Assembly (NCBI GenBank): GCA_964019165.1
Contig: OZ025278.1
Location: 14,015,786-14,079,785 of the forward strand
Direction of reading: 5' to 3'
DNA: 64,000 bases
Origin: Mastigias papua
Taxonomy: Eukaryota; Cnidaria; Scyphozoa; Rhizostomeae; Mastigiidae
Shown: positions 43,501-58,500 of the stretch, in pieces
How positions within the stretch are numbered: the stretch's first letter is position 1
Layout: each line of letters begins with the position of its first letter
Program-made: the position numbers and the translations under genes
The notes under the pieces: model-generated
Databases searched by the model: none
The model's input: only the letters and a program-made list of their open reading frames with translations
Told to the model about the DNA's origin: nothing

Positions 43501-46500
43501 TGATCGAGTTTACTTGCAGATTGAAAAGTGATGAAAATGAGCCAATTTTGGCCAAAAAGTAAGGCTATAGCCTTGGTACTTTGCTCAAATATGACCCATA
43601 TTGAAATTGATCGATTTTACTTGCAGATTGAAAAGTGATGACAATGAGCCAATTTTGGCCAAAAAGTAAGGCTATAGCCTTGGTATCTTGCTCAGAAATG
43701 ACCCAAATTGAAATTGATCGAATTTACTTCCAGATTGAACAGTGATGAAAATGAGCCAATTTTGGCCAAAAAGTAAGGCTATAGCCTTGGTATTGTGCTC
43801 AAAAATGACCCAAATTGAAATTGATCGATTTTACTTGCAGATTGAAAAGTGATGAAAATGAGCCAATTTTGGCCAAAAAGTAAGGCTATAGCCTTGGTAT
43901 TTTGCTCAAAAATGACCCAAATTGAAATTGATCGATTTTACTTGCAGATTGAAAAGTGATGAAAATGAGCCAATTTTGGCCAAAAAGTAAGGCTATACCC
44001 TTGGTATTTTGCTCAAAAATGACCCAAATTGAAATTGATCGAGTTTACTTGCAGATTGAAAAGTGATGAAAATGAGCCAATTTTGGCCAAAAAGTAAGGC
44101 TATAGCCTTGGTATTTTGCTCAAAAATGACCCAAATTGAAATTGATCGATTTTACTTGCAGATTGAAAAGTGATGAAAATGAGCCAATTTTGGCCAAAAA
44201 GTAAGGCTATAGCCTTGGTATTTTGCTCACACATGACCCAAATTGAAATTGATCGATTTTACTTGCAGATTGAAAAGTGATGAAAATGAGCCAATTTTGC
44301 CAAAAAGTAAGGCTATAGCCTTGGTATTTTGCTCACTCATGACCCAAATTGAAATAGATCGAGTTTACTTGCAGATTGAAAAGTGATGAAAATGAGCCAA
44401 TTTTGGCCAAAAAGTAAGGCTATAGCCTTGGTATTTTGCTCACAAATGACCCAAATTGAAATTGATCGAGTTTACTTGCAGATTGAACAGTGATGAAAAT
44501 GAGCCAAGTTTGGCCACAAAGTAAGGCTATAGCCTTGGTATTGTGCTCAAAAATGACCCAAATTGAAATTGATCGATTTTACTTGCAGATTGAAAAGTGA
44601 TGAAAATGAGCCAATTTTGGCCAAAAAGTAAGGCTATAGCCTTGGTATTTTGCTCAAAAATGACCCAAATTGAAATTGATCGATTTTACTTGCAGATTGA
44701 AAAGTGATGAAAATGAGCCAATTTTGGCCAAAAAGTAAGGCTATAGCCTTGGTATTTTGCTCAAAAATGACCCAAATTGAAATTGATCGAGTTTACTTGC
44801 AGATTGAAAAGTGATGAAAATGAGCCAATTTTGGCCAAAAAGTAAGGCTATAGCCTTGGTATTTTGCTCACACATGACCCAAATTGAAATTGATCGATTT
44901 TACTTGCAGATTGAAAAGTGATGAAAATGAGCCAATTTTGGCCAAAAAGTAAGGCTATAGCCTTGGTATTTTGCTCAAAAATGACCCAAATTGAAATTGA
45001 TCGATTGTACTTGCAGATTGAAAAGTGATGAAAATGAGCCAATTTTGGCCAAAAAGTAAGGCTATAGCCTTGGTATTTTGCTCAAAAATGACCCAAATCG
45101 AAATTGATCGATTTTACTTGCAGATTGAACAGTGATGAAAATGAGCCAATTTTGGCCAAAACGTAAGGCTATAGCCTTGGTATTTTGCTCAAAAATGACC
45201 CAAATTGAAATTGATCGAGTTTACTTGCAGATTGAAAAGTGATGAAAATGAGCCAATTTTGGCCAAAAAGTAAGGCTATAGCCTTGGTACTTTGCTCAAA
45301 TATGACCCATATTGAAATTGATCGATTTTACTTGCAGATTGAAAAGTGATGACAATGAGCCAATTTTGGCCAAAAAGTAAGGCTATAGCCTTGGTATTTT
45401 GCTCAGAAGTGACCCAAATTGAAATTGATCGAATTTACTTCCAGATTGAACAGTGATGAAAATGAGCCAATTTTGGCCAAAAAGTAAGGCTATAGCCTTG
45501 GTATTGTGCTCAAAAATGACCCAAATTGAAATTGATCGATTTTACTTGCAGATTGAAAAGTGATGAAAATGAGCCAATTTTGGCCAAAAAGTAAGGCTAT
45601 AGCCTTGGTATTGTGCTCAAAAATGACCCAAATTGAAATTGATCGATTTTACTTGCAGATTGAAAAGTGATGAAAATGAGCCAATTTTGGCCAAAAAGTA
45701 AGGCTATAGCCTTGGTATTTTGCTCAAAAATGACCCAAATTGAAATTGATCGATTTTACTTGCAGATTGAAAAGTGATGAAAATGAGCCAATTTTGGCCA
45801 AAAAGTAAGGCTATAGCCTTGGTATTTTGCTCAAAAATGACCCAAATTGAAATTGATCGAGTTTACTTGCAGATTGAAAAGTGATGAAAATGAGCCAATT
45901 TTGGCCAAAAAGTAAGGCTATAGCCTTGGTATTTTGCTCACACATGACCCAAATTGAAATTGATCGATTTTACTTGCAGATTGAAAAGTGATGAAAATGA
46001 GCCAATTTTGGCCAAAAAGTAAGGCTATAGCCTTGGTATTTTGCTCAAAAATGACCCAAATTGAAATTGATCGATTGTACTTGCAGATTGAAAAGTGATG
46101 AAAATGAGCCAATTTTGGCCAAAAAGTAAGGCTATAGCCTTGGTATTTTGCTCAAAAATGACCCAAATTGAAATTGATCGATTTTACTTGCAGATTGAAC
46201 AGTGATGAAAATGAGCCAATTTTGGCCAAAAAGTAAGGCTATAGCCTTGGTATTTTGCTCAAAAATGACCCAAATTGAAATTGATCGAGTTTACTTGCAG
46301 ATTGAAAAGTGATGAAAATGAGCCAATTTTGGCCAAAAAGTAAGGCTATAGCCTTGGTACTTTGCTCAAATATGACCCATATTGAAATTGATCGATTTTA
46401 CTTGCAGATTGAAAAGTGATGAAAATGAGCCAATTTTGGCCAAAAAGTAAGGCTATAGCCTTGGTATTTTGCTCAGAAGTGACCCAAATTGAAATTGATC

Positions 46501-49500
46501 GAATTTACTTCCAGATTGAACAGTGATGAAAATGAGCCAATTTTGGCCAAAAAGTAAGGCTATAGCCTTGGTATTGTGCTCAAAAATGACCCAAATTGAA
46601 ATTGATCGATTTTACTTGCAGATTGAAAAGTGATGAAAATGAGCCAATTTTGGCCAAAAAGTAAGGCTATAGCCTTGGTATTTTGCTCAAAAATGACCCA
46701 AATTGAAATTGATCGATTTTACTTGCAGATTGAAAAGTGATGAAAATGAGCCAATTTTGGCCAAAAAGTAAGGCTATAGCCTTGGTATTTTGCTCAAAAA
46801 TGACCCAAATTGAAATTGATCGATTTTACTTGCAGATTGAAAAGTGATGAAAATGAGCCAATTTTGGCCAAAAAGTAAGGCTATAGCCTTGGTATTTTGC
46901 TCAAAAATGACCCAAATTGAAATTGATCGAGTTTACTTGCAGATTGAAAAGTGATGAAAATGAGCCAAGTTTGGCCAAAAAGTAAGGCTATAGCCTTGGT
47001 ATTTTGCTCAAAAATGACCCAAATTGAAATTGATCGATTTTACTTGCAGATTGAAAAGTGATGAAAATGAGCCAATTTTGGCCAAAAAGTAAGGCTATAG
47101 CCTTGGTATTTTGCTCAAAAATGACCCAAATTGAAATTGATCGAGTTTACTTGCAGATTGAAAAGTGATGAAAATGAGCCAATTTTGGCCAAAAAGTAAG
47201 GCTATAGCCTTGGTATTTTGCTCACACATGACCCAAATTGAAATTGATCGATTTTACTTGCAGATTGAAAAGTGATGAAAATGAGCCAATTTTGGCCAAA
47301 AAGTAAGGCTATAGCCTTGGTATTTTGCTCAAAAATGACCCAAATTGAAATTGATCGAGTTTACTTGCAGATTGAAAAGTGATGAAATTGAGCCAATTTT
47401 GGCCAAAAAGTAAGGCTATAGCCTTGGTATTTTGCTCACTCATGACCCAAATTGAAATAGATCGAGTTTACTTGCAGATTGAAAAGTGATGAAAATGAGC
47501 CAATTTTGGCCACAAAGTAAGGCTATAGCCTTGGTATTGTGCTCAAAAATGACCCAAATTGAAATTGATCGATTTTACTTGCAGATTGAAAAGTGATGAA
47601 AATGAGCCAATTTTGGCCAAAAAGTAAGGCTATAGCCTTGGTATTTTGCTCAAAAATGACCCAAATTGAAATTGATCGAGTTTACTTGCAGATTGAAAAG
47701 TGATGAAAATGAGCCAAGTTTGGCCAAAAAGTAAGGCTATAGCCTTGGTATTGTGCTCAAAAATGACCCAAATTGAAATTGATCGATTTTACTTGCAGAT
47801 TGAAAAGTGATGAAAATGAGCCAAGTTTGGCCAAAAAGTAAGGCTATAGCCTTGGTATTTTGCTCAAAAATGACCCAAATTGAAATTGATCGATTTTACT
47901 TGCAGATTGAAAAGTGATGAAAATGAGCCAATTTTGGCCAAAAAGTAAGGCTATAGCCTTGGTATTTTGCTCAAAAATGACCCAAATTGAAATTGATCGA
48001 GTTTACTTGCAGATTGAAAAGTGATGAAAATGAGCCAATTTTGGCCAAAAAGTAAGGCTATAGCCTTGGTATTTTGCTCACACATGACCCAAATTGAAAT
48101 TGATCGATTTTACTTGCAGATTGAAAAGTGATGAAAATGAGCCAATTTTGGCCAAAAAGTAAGGCTATAGCCTTGGTATTTTGCTCAAAAATGACCCAAA
48201 TTGAAATTGATCGAGTTTACTTGCAGATTGAAAAGTGATGAAATTGAGCCAATTTTGGCCAAAAAGTAAGGCTATAGCCTTGGTATTTTGCTCACTCATG
48301 ACCCAAATTGAAATAGATCGAGTTTACTTGCAGATTGAAAAGTGATGAAAATGAGCCAATTTTGGCCAAAAAGTAAGGCTATAGCCTTGGTATTGTGCTC
48401 AAAAATGACCCAAATTGAAATTGATCGATTTTACTTGCAGATTGAAAAGTGATGAAAATGAGCCAATTTTGGCCAAAAAGTAAGGCTATAGCCTTGGTAT
48501 TTTGCTCAAAAATGACCCAAATTGAAATTGATCGAGTTTACTTGCAGATTGAAAAGTGATGAAAATGAGCCAAGTTTGGCCAAAAAGTAAGGCTATAGCC
48601 TTGGTATTGTGCTCAAAAATGACCCAAATTGAAATTGATCGATTTTACTTGCAGATTGAAAAGTGATGAAAATGAGCCAATTTTGGCCAAAAAGTAAGGC
48701 TATAGCCTTGGTATTTTGCTCAAAAATGACCCAAATTGAAATTGATCGAGTTTACTTGCAGATTGAAAAGTGATGAAAATGAGCCAAGTTTGGCCAAAAA
48801 GTAAGGCTATAGCCTTGGTATTTTGCTCAAAAATGACCCAAATTGAAATTGATCGAGTTTACTTGCAGATTGAAAAGTGATGAAATTGAGCCAATTTTGG
48901 CCAAAAAGTAAGGCTATAGCCTTGGTATTTTGCTCACTCATGACCCAAATTGAAATAGATCGAGTTTACTTGCAGATTGAAAAGTGATGAAAATGAGCCA
49001 ATTTTGGCCAAAAAGTAAGGCTATAGCCTTGGTATTGTGCTCAAAAATGACCCAAATTGAAATTGATCGATTTTACTTGCAGATTGAAAAGTGATGAAAA
49101 TGAGCCAATTTTGGCCAAAAAGTAAGGCTATAGCCTTGGTATTTTGCTCAAAAATGACCCAAATTGAAATTGATCGAGTTTACTTGCAGATTGAAAAGTG
49201 ATGAAAATGAGCCAAGTTTGGCCAAAAAGTAAGGCTATAGCCTTGGTATTGTGCTCAAAAATGACCCAAATTGAAATTGATCGATTTTACTTGCAGATTG
49301 AAAAGTGATGAAAATGAGCCAATTTTGGCCAAAAAGTAAGGCTATAGCCTTGGTATTTTGCTCAAAAATGACCCAAATTGAAATTGATCGAGTTTACTTG
49401 CAGATTGAAAAGTGATGAAAATGAGCCAAGTTTGGCCAAAAAGTAAGGCTATAGCCTTGGTATTTTGCTCAAAAATGACCCAAATTGAAATTGATCGATT

Positions 49501-52500
49501 TTACTTGCAGATTGAAAAGTGATGAAAATGAGCCAATTTTGGCCAAAAAGTAAGGCTATAGCCTTGGTATTTTGCTCAAAAATGACCCAAATTGAAATTG
49601 ATCGAGTTTACTTGCAGATTGAAAAGTGATGAAAATGAGCCAATTTTGGCCAAAAAGTAAGGCTATAGCCTTGGTATTTTGCTCACACATGACCCAAATT
49701 GAAATTGATCGATTTTACTTGCAGATTGAAAAGTGATGAAAATGAGCCAATTTTGGCCAAAAAGTAAGGCTATAGCCTTGGTATTTTGCTCAAAAATGAC
49801 CCAAATTGAAATTGATCGAGTTTACTTGCAGATTGAAAAGTGATGAAATTGAGCCAATTTTGGCCAAAAAGTAAGGCTATAGCCTTGGTATTTTGCTCAC
49901 TCATGACCCAAATTGAAATAGATCGAGTTTACTTGCAGATTGAAAAGTGATGAAAATGAGCCAATTTTGGCCAAAAAGTAAGGCTATAGCCTTGGTATTT
50001 TGCTCACAAATGACCCAAATTGAAATTGATCGAGTTTACTTCCAGATTGAACAGTGATGAAAATGAGCCAATTTTGGCCAAAAAGTAAGGCTATAGCCTT
50101 GGTATTGTGCTCAAAAATGACCCAAATTGAAATTGATCGATTTTACTTGCAGATTGAAAAGTGATGAAAATGAGCCAATTTTGGCCAAAAAGTAAGGCTA
50201 TAGCCTTGGTATTTTGCTCAAAAATGACCCAAATTGAAATTGATCGATTTTACTTGCAGATTGAAAAGTGATGAAAATGAGCCAATTTTGGCCAAAAAGT
50301 AAGGCTATAGCCTTGGTATTTTGCTCAAAAATGACCCAAATTGAAATTGATCGAGTTTACTTGCAGATTGAAAAGTGATGAAATTGAGCCAATTTTGGCC
50401 AAAAAGTAAGGCTATAGCCTTGGTATTTTGCTCACTCATGACCCAAATTGAAATAGATCGAGTTTACTTGCAGATTGAAAAGTGATGAAAATGAGCCAAT
50501 TTTGGCCAAAAAGTAAGGCTATAGCCTTGGTATTGTGCTCAAAAATGACCCAAATTGAAATTGATCGATTTTACTTGCAGATTGAAAAGTGATGAAAATG
50601 AGCCAATTTTGGCCAAAAAGTAAGGCTATAGCCTTGGTATTTTGCTCAAAAATGACCCAAATTGAAATTGATCGAGTTTACTTGCAGATTGAAAAGTGAT
50701 GAAAATGAGCCAAGTTTGGCCAAAAAGTAAGGCTATAGCCTTGGTATTGTGCTCAAAAATGACCCAAATTGAAATTGATCGATTTTACTTGCAGATTGAA
50801 AAGTGATGAAAATGAGCCAATTTTGGCCAAAAAGTAAGGCTATAGCCTTGGTATTTTGCTCAAAAATGACCCAAATTGAAATTGATCGAGTTTACTTGCA
50901 GATTGAAAAGTGATGAAAATGAGCCAAGTTTGGCCAAAAAGTAAGGCTATAGCCTTGGTATTTTGCTCAAAAATGACCCAAATTGAAATTGATCGATTTT
51001 ACTTGCAGATTGAAAAGTGATGAAAATGAGCCAATTTTGGCCAAAAAGTAAGGCTATAGCCTTGGTATTTTGCTCAAAAATGACCCAAATTGAAATTGAT
51101 CGAGTTTACTTGCAGATTGAAAAGTGATGAAAATGAGCCAATTTTGGCCAAAAAGTAAGGCTATAGCCTTGGTATTTTGCTCACACATGACCCAAATTGA
51201 AATTGATCGATTTTACTTGCAGATTGAAAAGTGATGAAAATGAGCCAATTTTGGCCAAAAAGTAAGGCTATAGCCTTGGTATTTTGCTCAAAAATGACCC
51301 AAATTGAAATTGATCGAGTTTACTTGCAGATTGAAAAGTGATGAAATTGAGCCAATTTTGGCCAAAAAGTAAGGCTATAGCCTTGGTATTTTGCTCACTC
51401 ATGACCCAAATTGAAATAGATCGAGTTTACTTGCAGATTGAAAAGTGATGAAAATGAGCCAATTTTGGCCAAAAAGTAAGGCTATAGCCTTGGTATTTTG
51501 CTCACAAATGACCCAAATTGAAATTGATCGAGTTTACTTCCAGATTGAACAGTGATGAAAATGAGCCAATTTTGGCCAAAAAGTAAGGCTATAGCCTTGG
51601 TATTGTGCTCAAAAATGACCCAAATTGAAATTGATCGATTTTACTTGCAGATTGAAAAGTGATGAAAATGAGCCAATTTTGGCCAAAAAGTAAGGCTATA
51701 GCCTTGGTATTTTGCTCAAAAATGACCCAAATTGAAATTGATCGATTTTACTTGCAGATTGAAAAGTGATGAAAATGAGCCAATTTTGGCCAAAAAGTAA
51801 GGCTATAGCCTTGGTATTTTGCTCAAAAATGACCCAAATTGAAATTGATCGAGTTTACTTGCAGATTGAAAAGTGATGAAAATGAGCCAATTTTGGCCAA
51901 AAAGTAAGGCTATAGCCTTGGTATTTTGCTCACACATGACCCAAATTGAAATTGATCGATTTTACTTGCAGATTGAAAAGTGATGAAAATGAGCCAATTT
52001 TGGCCAAAAAGTAAGGCTATAGCCTTGGTATTTTGCTCAAAAATGACCCAAATTGAAATTGATCGAGTTTACTTGCAGATTGAAAAGTGATGAAAATGAG
52101 CCAAGTTTGGCCAAAAAGTAAGGCTATAGCCTTGGTACTTTGCTCAAATATGACCCATATTGAAATTGATCGATTGTACTTGCAGATTGAAAAGTGATGA
52201 AAATGAGCCAATTTTGGCCAAAAAGTAAGGCTATAGCCTTGGTATTTTGCTCAGAAATGACCCAAATTGAAATTGATCGAATTTACTTCCAGATTGAACA
52301 GTGATGAAAATGAGCCAATTTTGGCCAAAAAGTAAGGCTATAGCCTTGGTATTGTGCTCAAAAATGACCCAAATTGAAATTGATCGATTTTACTTGCAGA
52401 TTGAAAAGTGATGAAAATGAGCCAATTTTGGCCAAAAAGTAAGGCTATAGCCTTGGTATTGTGCTCAAAAATGACCCAAATTGAAATTGATCGATTTTAC

Positions 52501-55500
52501 TTGCAGATTGAAAAGTGATGAAAATGAGCCAATTTTGGCCAAAAAGTAAGGCTATAGCCTTGGTATTTTGCTCAAAAATGACCCAAATTGAAATTGATCG
52601 ATTTTACTTGCAGATTGAAAAGTGATGAAAATGAGCCAATTTTGGCCAAAAAGTAAGGCTATAGCCTTGGTATTTTGCTCAGAAATGACCCAAATTGAAA
52701 TTGATCGAATTTACTTCCAGATTGAACAGTGATGAAAATGAGCCAATTTTGGCCAAAAAGTAAGGCTATAGCCTTGGTATTGTGCTCAAAAATGACCCAA
52801 ATTGAAATTGATCGATTTTACTTGCAGATTGAAAAGTGATTAAAATGAGCCAATTTTGGCCAAAAAGTAAGGCTATAGCCTTGGTATTTTGCTCAAAAAT
52901 GACCCAAATTGAAATTGATCGAGTTTACTTGCAGATTGAAAAGTGATGAAAATGAGCCAATTTTGGCCAAAAAGTAAGGCTATAGCCTTGGTATTTTGCT
53001 CACACATGACCCAAATTGAAATTGATCGATTTTACTTGCAGATTGAAAAGTGATGAAAATGAGCCAATTTTGGCCAAAAAGTAAGGCTATAGCCTTGGTA
53101 TTTTGCTCAAAAATGACCCAAATTGAAATTGATCGAGTTTACTTGCAGATTGAAAAGTGATGAAAATGAGCCAATTTTGGCCAAAAAGTAAGGCTATAGC
53201 CTTGGTATTTTGCTCACACATGACCCAAATTGAAATTGATCGATTTTACTTGCAGATTGAAAAGTGATGAAAATGAGCCAATTTTGGCCAAAAAGTAAGG
53301 CTATAGCCTTGGTATTTTGCTCAAAAATGACCCAAATTGAAATTGATCGAGTTTACTTGCAGATTGAAAAGTGATGAAATTGAGCCAATTTTGGCCAAAA
53401 AGTAAGGCTATAGCCTTGGTATTGTGCTCAAAAATGACCCAAATTGAAATTGATCGAGTTTACTTGCAGATTGAAAAGTGATGAAAATGAGCCAATTTTG
53501 GCCAAAAAGTAAGGCTATAGCCTTGGTATTTTGCTCACTCATGACCCAAATTGAAATAGATCGAGTTTACTTGCAGATTGAAAAGTGATGAAAATGAGCC
53601 AATTTTGGCCAAAAAGTAAGGCTATAGCCTTGGTATTTTGCTCACAAATGACCCAAATTGACATTGATCGAGTTTACTTCCAGATTGAACAGTGATGAAA
53701 ATGAGCCAATTTTGGCCAAAAAGTAAGGCTATAGCCTTGGTATTGTGCTCAAAAATGACCCAAATTGAAATTGATCGATTTTACTTGCAGATTGAAAAGT
53801 GATGAAAATGAGCCAATTTTGGCCAAAAAGTAAGGCTATAGCTTTGGTATTTTGCTCAAAAATGACCCAAATTGAAATTGATCGATTTTACTTGCAGATT
53901 GAAAAGTGATGAAAATGAGCCAATTTTGGCCAAAAAGTAAGGCTATAGCCTTGGTATTTTGCTCAAAAATGACCCAAATTGAAATTGATCGAGTTTACTT
54001 GCAGATTGAAAAGTGATGAAAATGAACCAATTTTGGCCAAAAAGTAAGGCTATAGCCTTGGTATTTTGCTCACACATGACCCAAATTGAAATTGATCGAG
54101 TTTACTTGCAGATTGAACAGTGATGAAAATGAGCCAATTTTGGCCAAAAAGTAAGGCTATAGCCTTGGTATTTTGCTCACAAATGACCCAAATTGAAATT
54201 GATCGAGTTTACTTGCAGATTGAAAAGTGATGAAAATGAGCCAAGTTTGGCCAAAAAGTAAGGCTATAGCCTTGGTACTTTGCTCAAATATGACCCATAT
54301 TGAAATTGATCGATTGTACTTGCAGATTGAAAAGTGATGAAAATGAGCCAATTTTGGCCAAAAAGTAAGGCTATAGCCTTGGTATTTTGCTCAGAAATGA
54401 CCCAAATTGAAATTGATCGAATTTACTTCCAGATTGAACAGTGATGAAAATGAGCCAATTTTGGCCAAAAAGTAAGGCTATAGCCTTGGTATTGTGCTCA
54501 AAAATGACCCAAATTGAAATTGATCGATTTTACTTGCAGATTGAAAAGTGATGAAAATGAGCCAATTTTGGCCAAAAAGTAAGGCTATAGCCTTGGTATT
54601 GTGCTCAAAAATGACCCAAATTGAAATTGATCGATTTTACTTGCAGATTGAAAAGTGATGAAAATGAGCCAATTTTGGCCAAAAAGTAAGGCTATAGCCT
54701 TGGTATTTTGCTCAAAAATGACCCAAATTGAAATTGATCGATTTTACTTGCAGATTGAAAAGTGATGAAAATGAGCCAATTTTGGCCAAAAAGTAAGGCT
54801 ATAGCCTTGGTATTTTGCTCAGAAATGACCCAAATTGAAATTGATCGAATTTACTTCCAGATTGAACAGTGATGAAAATGAGCCAATTTGGCCAAAAAGT
54901 AAGGCTATAGCCTTGGTATTGTGCTCAAAAATGACCCAAATTGAAATTGATCGATTTTACTTGCAGATTGAAAAGTGATGAAAATGAGCCAATTTTGGCC
55001 AAAAAGTAAGGCTATAGCCTTGGTATTTTGCTCAAAAATGACCCAAATTGAAATTGATCGATTTTACTTGCAGATTGAAAAGTGATGAAAATGAGCCAAT
55101 TTTGGCCAAAAAGTAAGGCTATAGCCTTGGTATTTTGCTCAAAAATGACCCAAATTGAAATTGATCGAGTTTACTTGCAGATTGAAAAGTGATGAAAATG
55201 AGCCAATTTTGGCCAAAAAGTAAGGCTATAGCCTTGGTATTTTGCTCACTCATGACCCAAATTGAAATAGATTGAGTTTACTTGCAGATTGAAAAGTGAT
55301 GAAAATGAGCCAATTTTGGCCAAAAAGTAAGGCTATAGCCTTGGTATTTTGCTCACAAATGACCCAAATTGAAATTGATCGAGTTTACTTCCAGATTGAA
55401 CAGTGATGAAAATGAGCAATTTTGGCCAAAAAGTAAGGCTATAGCCTTGGTATTGTGCTCAAAAATGACCCAAATTGAAATTGATCGATTTTACTTGCAG

Positions 55501-58500
55501 ATTGAAAAGTGATGAAAATGAGCCAATTTTGGCCAAAAAGTAAGGCTATAGCCTTGGTACTTTGCTCAAAAAGACCCAAATTGAAATTGATCGATTTTAC
55601 TTGCAGATTGAAAAGTGATGAAAATGAGCCAATTTTGGCCAAAAAGTAAGGCTATAGCCTTGGTATTTTGCTCAAAAATGACCCAAATTGAAATTGATCG
55701 AGTTTACTTGCAGATTGAAAAGTGATGAAATTGAGCCAATTTTGGCCAAAAAGTAAGGCTATAGCCTTGGTATTTTGCTCACTCATGACCCAAATTGAAA
55801 TAGATCGAGTTTACTTGCAGATTGAAAAGTGATGAAAATGAGCCAATTTTGGCCAAAAAGTAAGGCTATAGCCTTGGTATTTTGCTCACAAATGACCCAA
55901 ATTGAAATTGATCGAGTTTACTTCCAGATTGAACAGTGATGAAAATGAGCCAATTTTGGCCAAAAAGTAAGGCTATAGCCTTGGTATTTTGCTCAAAAAT
56001 GACCCAAATTGAAATTGATCGATTTTACTTGCAGATTGAAAAGTGATGAAAATGAGCCAATTTTGGCCAAAAAGTAAGGCTATAGCCTTGGTATTTTGCT
56101 CAAAAATGACCCAAATTGAAATTGATCGATTTTACTTGCAGATTGAAAAGTGATGAAAATGAGCCAATTTTGGCCAAAAAGTAAGGCTATAGCCTTGGTA
56201 TTTTGCTCAAAAATGACCCAAATTGAAATTGATCGATTTTACTTGCAGATTGAAAAGTGATGAAAATGAGCCAATTTTGGCCAAAAAGTAAGGCTATAGC
56301 CTTGGTATTTTGCTCAAAAATGACCCAAATTGAAATTGATCGATTTTACTTGCAGATTGAAAAGTGATGAAAATGAGCCAATTTTGGCCAAAAAGTAAGG
56401 CTATAGCCTTGGTATTTTGCTCAAAAATGACCCAAATTGAAATTGATCGATTTTACTTCCAGATTGAAAAGTGATGAAAATGAGCCAATTTTGGCCAAAA
56501 AGTAAGGCTATAGCCTTGGTATTGTGCTCAAAAATGACCCAAATTGAAATTGATCGATTTTACTTGCAGATTGAACAGTGATGAAAATGAGCCAATTTTG
56601 GCCAAAAAGTAAGGCTATAGCCTTGGTATTTTGCTCAAACATGACCCAAATTGAAATTGATCGATTTTACTTGCAGATTGAAAAGTGATGAAAATGAGCC
56701 AATTTTGGCCAAAAGTAAGGCTATAGCCTTGGTATTTTGCTCAAAAATGACCCAAATTGAAATTGATCGATTGTACTTGCAGATTGAAAAGTGATGAAAA
56801 TGAGCCAATTTTGGCCAAAAAGTAAGGCTATAGCCTTGGTATTTTGCTCAAAAATGACCCAAATTGAAATTGATCGATTGTGCTTGCAGATTGAAAAGTG
56901 ATGAAAATGAGCCAATTTTGGCCAAAAAGTAAGGCTATAGCCTTGGTATTTTGCTCAAAAATGACCCAAATTGAAATTGATCGATTTTACTTGCAGATTG
57001 AAAAGTGATGAAAATGAGCCAATTTTGGCCAAAAAGTAAGGCTATAGCCTTGGTATTTTGCTCACAAATGACCCAAATTGAAATTGATCGAGTTTACTTG
57101 CAGATTGAAAAGTGATGAAAATGAGCCAATTTTGGCTAAAAAGTAAGGCTATAGCCTTGGTACTTTGCTCAAATATGACCCATATTGAAATTGATCGATT
57201 TTACTTGCAGATTGAAAAGTGATGAAAATGAGCCAATTTTGGCCAAAAAGTAAGGCTATAGCCTTGGTATTTTGCTCACAAATGACCCAAATTGAAATTG
57301 ATCGAATTTACTTCCAGATTGAACAGTGATGAAAATGAGCCAATTTTGGCCAAAAAGTAAGGCTATAGCCTTGGTATTGTGCTCAAAAATGACCCAAATT
57401 GAAATTGATCGATTTTACTTGCAGATTGAAAAGTGATGAAAACGAGCCAATTTTGGCCAAAAAGTAAGGCTATAGCCTTGGTATTTTGCTCAAAAATGAC
57501 CCAAATTGAAATTGATCGATTTTACTTGCAGATTGAAAAGTGATGAAAATGAGCCAATTTTGGCCAAAAAGTAAGGCTATAGCCTTGGTATTTTGCTCAA
57601 AAATGACCCAAATTGAAATTGATCGAGTTTACTTGCAGATTGAAAAGTGATGAAAATGAGCCAATTTTGCCAAAAAGTAAGGCTATAGCCTTGGTATTTT
57701 GCTCACACATGACCCAAATTGAAATTGATCGATTTTACTTGCAGATTGAAAAGTGATGAAAATGAGCCAATTTTGGCCAAAAAGTAAGGCTATAGCCTTG
57801 GTATTTTGCTCAAAAATGACCCAAATTGAAATTGATCGATTGTACTTGCAGATTGAAAAGTGATGAAAATGAGCCAATTTTGGCCAAAAAGTAAGGCTAT
57901 AGCCTTGGTATTTTGCTCAAAAATGACCCAAATTGAAATTGATCGATTTTACTTGCAGATTGAAAAGTGATGAAAATGAGCCAATTTTGGCCAAAAAGTA
58001 AGGCTATAGCCTTGGTATTTTGCTCAAAAATGACCCAAATTGAAATTGATCGAGTTTACTTGCAGATTGAAAAGTGATGAAAATGAGCCAAGTTTGGCCA
58101 AAAAGTAAGGCTATAGCCTTGGTATTTTGCTCAAAAATAACCCAAATTGAAATTGATCGAGTTTACTTGCAGATTGAACAGTGATGAAAATGAGCCAATT
58201 TTGGCCAAAAAGTAAGGCTATAGCCTTGGTATTTTGCTCACACATGACCCAAATTCAAATTGATCGAGTTTACTTGCAGATTGAAAAGTGATGAAAATGA
58301 GCCAATTTTGGCCAAAAAGTAAGGCTATAGCCTTGGTATTTTGCTCAAAAATGACCCAAATTGAAATTGATCGAGTTTACTTGCAGATTGAAAAGTGATG
58401 AAAATGAGCCAATTTTGGCCAAAAAGTAAGGCTATAGCCTTGGTATTTTGCTCAAAAATGACCCAAATTGAAATTGATCGATTTTACTTGCAGATTGAAA